Source: an uncultured Lachnospiraceae bacterium
GTDB taxonomy: Bacteria; Bacillota; Clostridia; Lachnospirales; Lachnospiraceae
Assembly: GCA_900544685.1 (NCBI GenBank)
Contig: UQWA01000024.1
Span: forward strand, 1-48,334
Reading direction: 5' to 3'
Length of the DNA: 48,334 nt
In this document: piece after piece, positions 41,694 through 48,334 of the stretch
Layout of the letters: each line of letters begins with the position of its first letter
Position numbering within the stretch: position 1 is the stretch's first letter
The notes under the pieces: model-generated
Seen by the model: the letters and a program-made list of their open reading frames with translations, nothing else
Told to the model about the DNA's origin: nothing
Database searches by the model: none
Position numbers and translations under genes: made by a program

Positions 41694-42734
41694 ATGAAAA
41701 GAAGGTATTTATCAACACTGGCGGGAACAATGGCAGCAGCAATGATGGTTTGTGGGGGAACTGTATTTGCTGAAGAGACTCCGGACTCACTGGACATTGT
41801 GTGGGTAACCTGCTCAACAGAATCAGAATTCTGGCAGTATCAGCAGATTGGTATGGAAAATGCCGTAAAGGATATGGCAGAGAAATACGGTATTGAAATC
41901 AACTTTACGACCGTAGGACCTGCAACCGAAGCAGAAACAGAAGCTTATATCCGTGCATTTGAAAATGCAGTAGCATCTAAACCAAATGCAATTATTTCAG
42001 CAACACAGGTTCCGGATTCTACAATTGCAGTATCCAAAGAAGCAATGGATCAGGGTATTGTAGTAAACTTCACAAACTGTGGACTGGAACCAATGGATTC
42101 TGATGAATATTCAGACTGCTACAATCAGTTCTATACCACAGTCAGTGCAGACATCGGTGATATGGCTGGAAAGGTTATGCTGGAATTAATGGAAAAAGCC
42201 GGAATTGAAGCAAAGGGAACCGTAGCTATGGAATTTTCAAATGTAAACCCTGCACTTCAACCACGTATGGACAACTTCAAAGCTTATCTTGAGGCTAATT
42301 CAGAATTAACCGTTTTGGATACACTGTACAACAACAACGACCTGAATCAGGGACAGGCAGATATTGAAAATGAAATCGCTACATATGGTGATGATTTAGT
42401 TGGTATTTATGGAGCAAATAATACATCTGGTGACGCGATTGCTCTGGCAGTAGAAAATGCAGGCATCAAAGATAAGGTCATTACAATTGGTGTTGATTCT
42501 GATCCTACTGAAATTGCAGCACTGGAAGCAGGAACCATCGATTGTATTATCGTTCAGGATGCTTATGGACAGGGATATGCAGCATTGGAAAATGCAGTAG
42601 AAACGATTATGGAAGGCGCAAATCCTGAAACAGAACAGAAAGTAGCAATGGCACCTGTAGCAGTTACCACAGATAATATGCATGAAGATGAATATGCAGC
42701 TATGCTGGATCCTACTCTTAAAAAAGCAGAATAA
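41694..42734 (+). CDS. Sugar ABC transporter substrate-binding protein
   Basis: 346 residues, periplasmic-binding type I of the RbsB/AlsB group. Signal peptide MKRRYLSTLAGTMAAAMMVC with Cys20 preceded by MMV, which is not a valid lipobox; the peptidase I site VFA before EETP is more likely, so the protein may be secreted free rather than lipid-anchored. Body starts DIVWVTCSTESEFWQYQQIGMENAVKDM and contains GIYGANNTSGDAIALAVENAGI and GVDSDPTEIAALEAGTI. First of the BAC transporter genes and flanked by stem-loops that may favour high expression. Confidence 0.88.
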   Translation: MKRRYLSTLAGTMAAAMMVCGGTVFAEETPDSLDIVWVTCSTESEFWQYQQIGMENAVKDMAEKYGIEINFTTVGPATEAETEAYIRAFENAVASKPNAIISATQVPDSTIAVSKEAMDQGIVVNFTNCGLEPMDSDEYSDCYNQFYTTVSADIGDMAGKVMLELMEKAGIEAKGTVAMEFSNVNPALQPRMDNFKAYLEANSELTVLDTLYNNNDLNQGQADIENEIATYGDDLVGIYGANNTSGDAIALAVENAGIKDKVITIGVDSDPTEIAALEAGTIDCIIVQDAYGQGYAALENAVETIMEGANPETEQKVAMAPVAVTTDNMHEDEYAAMLDPTLKKAE

Positions 42735-42759
42735 GATGTATATTATGTGAGGATGTAAG

Positions 42760-42783
42760 CTGGCGGAATATCATTTCCGCCAG
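42760..42783 (+). other. Stem-loop after the binding-protein gene
   Basis: CTGGCGGAA (42760-42768) pairs perfectly with TTCCGCCAG (42775-42783), no strong U-run. Such hairpins often protect upstream binding-protein mRNA while allowing limited read-through. Confidence 0.65.
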
Positions 42784-42824
42784 TTATATAAAAGGTAAGC
42801 TCAAAGACAGTGGGAGGTTATAGC

Positions 42825-44336
42825 ATGGAACAGGAAGTACTGTTAAAAATCGAAAATGTTGTAAAAACCTATCCTGGCGTTCAAGCTTTAAAGGGAATTA
42901 CGACAACTATCAAAAAGGGAGAAGTCAGGGCACTCGTAGGTGAGAATGGTGCAGGGAAATCAACATTGATTAAATGTATCATGGGTGTAGAATCTCCAAC
43001 TGAAGGAAAAGTAGAAATCAATGTAGATGGGACATGGAAGAGTCCGAAAAATGCGATCGAAGCAAAAGAATATGGCATGCATGCCAACTATCAAAATGTA
43101 AATATTGCAAAGAATTTAAGTATTGCAGAAAATTATTTCCTTGGAAGAGTTCCGTTAAAAGGAAAATTTGTGGATTGGAACACCATGTATACAGAAAGCC
43201 AGAAGGTTATTGACAAGTTCCAGTTAAATGTAAATCCAAGGGATACCATAGTATCCTTGCCGGTAGCGATGCAGGCTATGATTACCATCAGCAAAATATC
43301 TGTAAATGATAATATCAGACTGGTTATTTTTGATGAACCAACAGCGTTACTGGAAAATGATAAAGTAGAAACATTATTTAAATATATCAGAGAATTGAAA
43401 GAAAGTGGTGTCAGCGTAATCTATGTTTCCCACAGACTGGAAGAAATTATGGAGATCTGTGACAGCGTAACCATTATGAAAGATGGAAGTTATGTGGAAA
43501 CAAAGGATATTAAAGAGGTGGATAAGGACTATCTGATTTCAAAGATGGTTGGAAGATCCATGGTTGACATTTATAATATTGAACGCCAGAAGCCTGGCAA
43601 AGAGATTCTTCGTGTGGAACATTTGAGTGGTGATAAATTTACAGATGTAAGTTTTACGCTTAGAGAAGGGGAGATTCTTGGTTTCTTCGGTCTGGTAGGT
43701 GCCGGACGAAGTGAAGTCATGCGGGCAATTTTTGGTGTAGATAAAATACATTCAGGGAAAATATTTGTAAAAGGTGAAGAAGTCAGTATTCGCAGTCCAA
43801 AACAGGCGATTTTAAAAGGTATAGGTTTCCTGACAGAAGACAGACGAAAAGATGGGCTGGCACTTCAGCAAAGTGTAAAACTGAATACAAATATGTATTC
43901 TTACGATATGATCAGTAAAAATGGAATTATTAATCTGAAAAAAGAAACGGATCGTGCCGAGGAATATCGAAAGAAAGTGGCTGTAAAAACACCTTCTGTG
44001 AATCAGATTGTAAATAATCTGTCAGGTGGAAATCAGCAGAAAGTAGTTATAGCAAAACTGCTTTGCAGAAATCCGGATATTCTGATCTTTGATGAACCGA
44101 CCGTTGGTGTAGATGTCGGTGCAAAAGACGAGATATTTAAGATTATCGAAAAACTGACAGCCCAGGGAAAAGGCGTCATCATTGTATCGTCCTATCTGCC
44201 AGAGGCAATGGGATTGTCAGATCGGATGATTGTCATGTCAGAAGGGCATGTGGCAGGAAGTCTTGACAGTCAGGAGTTACGTTCTCTTCAGGAAGAAGAC
44301 GTATTGAGACTGGCGTCTACTGTAAATTTTGATTAG
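42825..44336 (+). CDS. Sugar ABC transporter ATPase (RbsA-type double domain)
   Basis: 503 residues from ATG 42825 (GGGAGG at 7 nt); the start five codons upstream was rejected. Two ATPase domains: Walker A GENGAGKST with VIFDEPTALL in the first; the second has GLVGAGRSE (the Lys-less loop usual for RbsA/MglA second domains), LSGGNQQK signature and LIFDEPTVGVDVGAK. Energises uptake with the permease at 44368. Its 3' end overlaps the longer frame of the permease but not the chosen start. Confidence 0.92.
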   Translation: MEQEVLLKIENVVKTYPGVQALKGITTTIKKGEVRALVGENGAGKSTLIKCIMGVESPTEGKVEINVDGTWKSPKNAIEAKEYGMHANYQNVNIAKNLSIAENYFLGRVPLKGKFVDWNTMYTESQKVIDKFQLNVNPRDTIVSLPVAMQAMITISKISVNDNIRLVIFDEPTALLENDKVETLFKYIRELKESGVSVIYVSHRLEEIMEICDSVTIMKDGSYVETKDIKEVDKDYLISKMVGRSMVDIYNIERQKPGKEILRVEHLSGDKFTDVSFTLREGEILGFFGLVGAGRSEVMRAIFGVDKIHSGKIFVKGEEVSIRSPKQAILKGIGFLTEDRRKDGLALQQSVKLNTNMYSYDMISKNGIINLKKETDRAEEYRKKVAVKTPSVNQIVNNLSGGNQQKVVIAKLLCRNPDILIFDEPTVGVDVGAKDEIFKIIEKLTAQGKGVIIVSSYLPEAMGLSDRMIVMSEGHVAGSLDSQELRSLQEEDVLRLASTVNFD

Positions 44337-44367
44337 AAATAAAAGTGGCAGAGGAGGTTCGTTCATA

Positions 44368-45336
44368 ATGAATGCAGAACAACAGAAAAAGAATAAAATT
44401 ATGTCAATTCTCATGAAGACCGAAGTGTCTATGGTTGCGATTATAGCGATAATTTTTATTGCTGCGAGTCTGGGAACTCAGAATTTCCTGACAGCATATA
44501 ATTTGACCAATATTTTAAAACAGTGTGCGATTATCGGTATTATTTCCATTGCTGAAACTTATGTTATCATCACAGCAGGTATTGATATCAGTTGTGGAGC
44601 AATTGTCGGCATGAGTACCCTGATTGTAGCAATGTCTCAGGCAAAATGGGGATTAAGTGTACCGGTGTCTTTGTTACTTGGTATTTTATTAGCGATTATT
44701 TCAGGTGTATTTAATGCAGCATTAGTATATGAATTCCGTGTTCCGGCGTTTGTAGCAACCCTTGGATCACAGACAATTCTTCGAGGTTTGATCAAAGTAA
44801 TTTCCAATGGTGGTACTGTAGCGGGCATTAACAAATCCTTTGCAGGATTTGCATCAGCTTCTGTTGGATTTATTCCGAATCTTGCGATTGTATGGTTTGT
44901 GATTGCAGTAATCTGTTTCCTGATTTTGAAATATACGATCTTTGGAAGAAACTTATTTGTACTTGGTTCAGGAGAAGAAGTGGCAAAACTGAATGGTATA
45001 TCCATCAGAAAAACAATTTATTCTACGTATGCTTTTGCAGGACTGCTTTATGGAATCGCCGGTATACTGCTGTGTGCACGTATCAATTCTGCAATCCCAA
45101 CTGCAGGTGAAGCATATGAAACCAATGCAATTGCAGCAAGCGTACTGGGAGGTGCATCACTGGCAGGTGGATGTGGTTCTGTGTTCGGTACAGTACTTGG
45201 AACAATCTTGATTATTCTGATTGATAATGTAGGTACACAGTTTGGAATTGGAGCATTTGTTATGCAGGTAATTACAGGGTGTGTAATTGTTATAGCAATT
45301 GTTGTTGACCAGCTGAAGAAACGGGGAAAACGTTAA
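44368..45336 (+). CDS. Sugar ABC transporter permease (RbsC-type)
   Basis: 322 residues from ATG 44368 (MNAEQQKK), AGGAGG 10 nt upstream; a start at 44329 would overlap the ATPase gene and was rejected. About ten hydrophobic segments; family motifs are NLTNILKQCAIIGIISIAETYVIITAGIDISCGA near the N-terminus and the cytoplasmic loop KLNGISIRKTIYSTYAFAG, with VLGGASLAGGCGSVFGTVLG after it. Single permease, so it must act as a homodimer with the double-domain ATPase. Last gene of the operon. Confidence 0.92.
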   Translation: MNAEQQKKNKIMSILMKTEVSMVAIIAIIFIAASLGTQNFLTAYNLTNILKQCAIIGIISIAETYVIITAGIDISCGAIVGMSTLIVAMSQAKWGLSVPVSLLLGILLAIISGVFNAALVYEFRVPAFVATLGSQTILRGLIKVISNGGTVAGINKSFAGFASASVGFIPNLAIVWFVIAVICFLILKYTIFGRNLFVLGSGEEVAKLNGISIRKTIYSTYAFAGLLYGIAGILLCARINSAIPTAGEAYETNAIAASVLGGASLAGGCGSVFGTVLGTILIILIDNVGTQFGIGAFVMQVITGCVIVIAIVVDQLKKRGKR

Positions 45337-45392
45337 ATAATTTATTAGAACAGCAGGAGGATAAGCTCCGGTTGCCAGATTGTAGACAAAGT

Positions 45393-45419
45393 TGGTGCCT
45401 GGTTATGAACCAGGCACCA
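45393..45419 (+). terminator. Perfect 12-bp palindromic hairpin
   Basis: TGGTGCCTGGTT (45393-45404) pairs with AACCAGGCACCA (45408-45419) around ATG. Only TTGTGTTGT follows, so termination strength is uncertain, but it separates the sugar operon from the next group. The rest of 45337-45536 holds no gene. Confidence 0.7.
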
Positions 45420-45536
45420 TTGTGTTGTCAGGATTAAGCTTTGCTTAAAAGAATGCTTTCCAAACGAATTCCTCCCTAGCCCTTCGATCGGTTCTGTGCT
45501 ATGATAATGGAAGAAAATGACAGGAGGAAATCGAAT

Positions 45537-46043
45537 ATGGCATTTCGAGAAATCAAACCGGAAGAACTGAATTTTAATCCATTTCAGAGAATTGGAAAAC
45601 AGTGGATGCTGATTACAGCGGGAAATGAGAGTGGCTACAATACAATGACGGCAAGCTGGGGCGGTGCCGGTGTGATGTGGGGTAAACCATCTGTGACCGC
45701 GTATATCCGTCCACAGAGATATACCAAAGAATTCGTAGACAGAGAAGGGACCTTTACCCTGTCTTTTTACGGAGAAGAATATCGTAAAGTACTGAACCTG
45801 TTCGGAACTGTATCCGGAAAAGACCGCGACAAGATAAAAGAAGCTGGTTTCACACCATTTTTTACAGATGGAACGGTAGCATTTGAAGAGGCAGAAGTGA
45901 TTCTGGTATGTCGCAAGATGTATGCTGATGAGATCAAACCAGAGAAATTCATTGATAAAAAAGCAGAAGAAAAATGGTATCCGGAAAAGGATTATCACAC
46001 CATGTATATCGCAGAAGTAGAAAAGGTCCTGATAAAAGAATAG
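45537..46043 (+). CDS. Flavin reductase-like FMN-binding protein
   Basis: 168 residues from ATG 45537 (AGGAGG, 9 nt); an in-frame ATG 36 nt upstream was rejected. Split-barrel flavoprotein: NTMTASWGGAGVMWGKPSVTAYIRPQRYTKEFV is the FMN-binding segment, followed by FTLSFYGEEYRKVLNLFGTVSG. Starts the four-gene group with degV, a VOC protein and a LacX/GalM-like epimerase (gaps 10, 21 and 24 nt). A flavin donor/reductase role is inferred from family only. Confidence 0.83.
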   Translation: MAFREIKPEELNFNPFQRIGKQWMLITAGNESGYNTMTASWGGAGVMWGKPSVTAYIRPQRYTKEFVDREGTFTLSFYGEEYRKVLNLFGTVSGKDRDKIKEAGFTPFFTDGTVAFEEAEVILVCRKMYADEIKPEKFIDKKAEEKWYPEKDYHTMYIAEVEKVLIKE

Positions 46044-46053
46044 GAGTGGTTCT

Positions 46054-46902
46054 ATGGTTAAGATCATTTCAGACAGCACCTGTGACCTGTCACCGGAATT
46101 GCTGAAAAAATATGATATTTCTGTTTTGCCGCTGCATATTCTTCTGGATGACAGAGAATATTGCGACGGCGTCAATATTACACCTGATGAGATCTATGAA
46201 TGGTCAGATGAACATCATACAACACCAAAGACATCGGCACCGGCGTTAGATATGGCAATAGAACGGATTGGATTGTATGTAAAGCAGAAGAGACAGGTGG
46301 TTTGTTTTGCTATCTCGGAGGACATGTCTACATCAGCCAATGTGATGCGCATGGCGGCACGGGAGCTGGAAGCAGAAGATTTGGTAACGGTTATCGATTC
46401 TGCAAGCCTGTCCACCGGAATCGGTCTGCTGGTAATCCACGCCGCAGAGATGGCACAGGCAGGAAAAACGCCAGAAGAGATTCGGGAGGAGATCGAGGAA
46501 CTGAAGCCAAAGGTACGGGCAAGCTTTGTGGTGGATACGTTGGTTTATCTGTACCGCGGCGGCAGATGCGGCGGTCTGGCTGCCATGTTCGGAAGCGCAC
46601 TGCAGTTACATCCGATGATTGTGGTAGAAAACGGTAAAATGAAGAGTACGAAAAAATATCGTGGAAAATTATCAAAAGCCATTCTGGATTATGTAAAAGA
46701 TTTGAATACACAGATGGCGGGAGCACGAAAAGAGCGAGTATTTATCACGCATTCCGGATGCAGCATGGAGATCATAGAAAAAGTGAAGGCCTATCTGGAA
46801 GGTCTTGGTATTTTTGATGAGATTCTGGTAACCAGGGCAGGAGGAGTGATCTCCAGCCACTGCGGACCGGGAACACTGGGTGTATTATTTATTGAAAAGT
46901 AA
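46054..46902 (+). CDS. DegV-family fatty acid-binding protein
   Basis: 282 residues. N-terminus KIISDSTCDLSPELLKKYDISVLPLHILLD and the TSAPALDM segment are the DegV pattern; the fatty-acid carboxylate is usually held by Ser in the ISEDMSTSAN stretch. FakB-type DegV proteins present fatty acids to FakA kinase; no fakA is in the window. Ribosome site TAGGAGTGG. Start 10 nt after the flavoprotein gene. Confidence 0.9.
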   Translation: MVKIISDSTCDLSPELLKKYDISVLPLHILLDDREYCDGVNITPDEIYEWSDEHHTTPKTSAPALDMAIERIGLYVKQKRQVVCFAISEDMSTSANVMRMAARELEAEDLVTVIDSASLSTGIGLLVIHAAEMAQAGKTPEEIREEIEELKPKVRASFVVDTLVYLYRGGRCGGLAAMFGSALQLHPMIVVENGKMKSTKKYRGKLSKAILDYVKDLNTQMAGARKERVFITHSGCSMEIIEKVKAYLEGLGIFDEILVTRAGGVISSHCGPGTLGVLFIEK

Positions 46903-46923
46903 TGAAAACGGGAGGATAAGAAA

Positions 46924-47319
46924 ATGGCAAAATTAATGGATTATTGTGATGGAGTACAGCATATCGGAATTCCGGCAGGAGATCTGGCGGTAACCTGCAA
47001 GTTCTATGAAGAATTGGGATTTGAAAATGTACATCAGGCAGAGTTTGGCGAAGGACCACAGCATGTCTGTTTCCTGAAATACCAGAATCTGGTCCTGGAA
47101 TGCTATGACGAAGCAAACCCTGTAGGACATGCCGGAGCCATTGACCATTTCGCAATTAACTGTACCGATATCGATGCAGCTTATAAACTGGCTCTGGAAA
47201 AAGGCTACAAAGTAGTCAGCAATGAGATTGAGGCACTTCCATTCTGGGAAAAAGGAATCCGTTTCTTCATCATTGAAGGACCGAACAAAGAAAGAGTAGA
47301 GATCGACCAGATTCTGTAG
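46924..47319 (+). CDS. VOC-superfamily (glyoxalase/bleomycin-resistance-like) protein
   Basis: 131 residues with a pair of beta-alpha-beta-beta-beta units: first half GVQHIGIPAGDLAVTCKFYEELGF, second half DHFAINCTDIDAAYKLALEKGYKV and FIIEGPNKERVEIDQI. Candidate metal ligands are His in GVQHIG, His in AIDHFA and the Glu near the end (ERVEI). Could be a lactoylglutathione lyase-like enzyme, an isomerase or sugar-binding protein; specificity not inferable. GGGAGG ribosome site. Confidence 0.8.
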   Translation: MAKLMDYCDGVQHIGIPAGDLAVTCKFYEELGFENVHQAEFGEGPQHVCFLKYQNLVLECYDEANPVGHAGAIDHFAINCTDIDAAYKLALEKGYKVVSNEIEALPFWEKGIRFFIIEGPNKERVEIDQIL

Positions 47320-47343
47320 AAGAGATGTGGGAGGGTTAAGAGC

Positions 47344-48219
47344 ATGATTTATACAATCAGGAATGAAAAGTTAAAAACAGAGATCAATTCTTATGGGGCA
47401 GAATTGCATTCCATCCAGACTTTGGATGGATGTGAATATCTATGGCAGGGAGATCCGGCAGTCTGGAACGGACAGGCTCCGAATCTGTTCCCGTATATTG
47501 CAAGGCTGACCAATGAGACTTATACTCTGGACGGAAAAGAATACCACATGAAGATTCATGGATTCATTAAAACCAGTGAACTGGAAGTGGACAGCTCTTC
47601 AGAAGATTGCATTACATTCCGTTATGACAGCAACGAAGAATCCAGAACACAGTATCCGTTTGAATTTTCTTACTTCATTACTTACCATCTGGAAGGCAGT
47701 GTGCTTTACATTACCAACCGGGTAGAAAATCACGACAGTAAGAGAATGTTCTTCGGAATCGGAGGACATCCCGGCTTCAATGTACCGCTGGAAGAGGGAT
47801 TGCAGTTTGAAGATTATGTACTGGAATTCTCCAGTCCGGCACACCCAAATCGTATTGGTTTTACGGATGACTGTCATCTGAACGGACAGGATCCACTATA
47901 TCAGCTGGAAGAGGATCGTAGAATTCCATTGCATCATGACCTGTTTGATCAGGATGCTATTGTACTGAAAAATATGGATCGATGCGTGACAATTCGTTCC
48001 GATAAAGGAAAACGTGCAGTAAAAGTAACGCTTCCAGATTATACTCATCTCGGTTTCTGGCATATGCCTAAGATAGCAGCACCGTATGTGTGCGTAGAGC
48101 CTTGGAGTTCCCTCCCATCCAGATCAGGTGTGGTAGAAGATTTTGCACAGCAGTCAGATCTGGTTCGCCTGGATGCCGGAAAAGTGTATGAGAATCACTG
48201 GACAATAGAGATACAGTAA
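47344..48219 (+). CDS. Aldose 1-epimerase family protein (LacX-like)
   Basis: 291 residues, galactose-mutarotase fold. Family patterns: LKTEINSYGAELHSIQ start, WNGQAPNLFPYIARL, KIHGFIKTSELEV with a catalytic His candidate, GGHPGFNVPL with the second His, and CVEPWSSLPSR. LacX-type members interconvert sugar anomers or hexose-6-phosphates; the physiological sugar is unknown. Its closeness to the rare-sugar operon (2 kb) may be coincidental because a hairpin and separate group start lie between. Ends before a strong terminator. Confidence 0.87.
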   Translation: MIYTIRNEKLKTEINSYGAELHSIQTLDGCEYLWQGDPAVWNGQAPNLFPYIARLTNETYTLDGKEYHMKIHGFIKTSELEVDSSSEDCITFRYDSNEESRTQYPFEFSYFITYHLEGSVLYITNRVENHDSKRMFFGIGGHPGFNVPLEEGLQFEDYVLEFSSPAHPNRIGFTDDCHLNGQDPLYQLEEDRRIPLHHDLFDQDAIVLKNMDRCVTIRSDKGKRAVKVTLPDYTHLGFWHMPKIAAPYVCVEPWSSLPSRSGVVEDFAQQSDLVRLDAGKVYENHWTIEIQ

Positions 48220-48237
48220 AAAAGGAGATTGCGTTTT

Positions 48238-48263
48238 AAAGGGAGACGTAGTCTCCCTTTTTT
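48238..48263 (+). terminator. Strong intrinsic terminator
   Basis: AAAGGGAGAC (48238-48247) pairs with GTCTCCCTTT (48251-48260) around GTA, followed by a T-run. It ends the 45537-48219 group. The remaining 71 bp hold GCCCGC/GCGGGC at 48309-48326, no gene recognisable before the window ends. Confidence 0.9.
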
Positions 48264-48334
48264 GCTTTATAGGAAAGACCGCCTTCGGCGCTCTCTTGAA
48301 TTAAAATAGCCCGCGCAAAGGCGGGCATGACAAA

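Noticed and set aside
38503..45336. An lsr-like autoinducer-2 uptake operon (kinase, aldolase, RbsBAC importer)
   Set aside because: The superficial resemblance is real, but DeoC here is canonical with all DERA residues and the neighbour is a ketose 3-epimerase; no LsrG or LsrR homologue is present.
36346..45336. D-allose operon alsRBACEK
   Set aside because: AlsE works on the 6-phosphate, AlsK is a ROK kinase and AlsR an RpiR regulator; here the epimerase is the free-sugar type, the kinase is FGGY and the regulator LacI.
45345..46175. 276-codon minus-strand frame
   Set aside because: It crosses a terminator hairpin and lies opposite the flavoprotein and degV genes, which have good ribosome sites and family motifs.
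461..48219. tRNA, rRNA, CRISPR or prophage genes
   Set aside because: No cloverleaf, spaced direct repeats, integrase, transposase or phage gene was recognised in the window.

Overview
The window looks like chromosome from a Gram-positive gut clostridium of the Lachnospiraceae type (Blautia, Dorea or Mediterraneibacter-like). The evidence is a sortase-anchored SpaA-type wall protein, AGGAGG ribosome sites almost everywhere, a SAM-I riboswitch in front of metK, TTGACA/TATAAT promoters, a two-component pair, a DegV protein, a family II pyrophosphatase with CBS-DRTGG insert, and a LacI-controlled sugar ABC operon with CRE-like sites. The genus call is inference from gene content only. I see no rRNA, tRNA, CRISPR array or intact transposon.

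Layout. 0-0.4 kb: the start of a very His/Cys-rich protein (minus strand) behind a SmtB/ArsR-type operator. 0.5-3.3 kb: AI-2E-type permease, prolyl-tRNA editing protein and proC. 3.3-4.1 kb: PAP2 phosphatase (minus). 4.3-9.1 kb: a minus-strand operon purA-pyrB-pyrI-(unknown)-thrE with overlapping junctions, divergent from a LysR regulator (9.2-10.1 kb). 10.2-16.2 kb: large PTE-repeat/SpaA wall protein, then a TPR/AAA-like protein with degenerate Walker motifs. 16.3-20.9 kb: TetR regulator, glycogen branching enzyme with a lysine-rich tail, and a secreted transglutaminase-like/Ig-like protein. 21-25.6 kb: unknown protein, ECF sigma factor plus membrane beta-propeller protein, S1-domain protein. 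26-28.8 kb: pyrophosphatase, flavin reductase-like protein, ABC ATPase remnant. 28.9-32.2 kb: murA and metK with elaborate leaders. 32.4-36 kb: histidine kinase/response regulator, aldo-keto reductase with Fe-S motifs, GNAT acetyltransferase.

36.3-45.3 kb is the most distinctive block: a LacI regulator, CRE-like operator sites, an aldo/keto reductase, an FGGY sugar kinase, a canonical deoxyribose-phosphate aldolase (DeoC), a ketose 3-epimerase of the D-allulose/D-tagatose family with all metal ligands, and an RbsBAC-type ABC importer. I read this as a rare-sugar uptake and breakdown operon whose exact substrate I cannot settle from sequence. 45.5-48.2 kb: flavin reductase-like protein, DegV, VOC/glyoxalase-like protein and LacX/GalM-like epimerase, closed by a terminator.

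Regulatory structure is dense. Examples are a SmtB-like site, a LysR-type dyad between divergent promoters, a TetR palindrome inside its own promoter, a SAM-I riboswitch with terminator, a palindromic MITE-like element in the metK leader, and a terminator-like hairpin that contains the Shine-Dalgarno of the histidine kinase gene.
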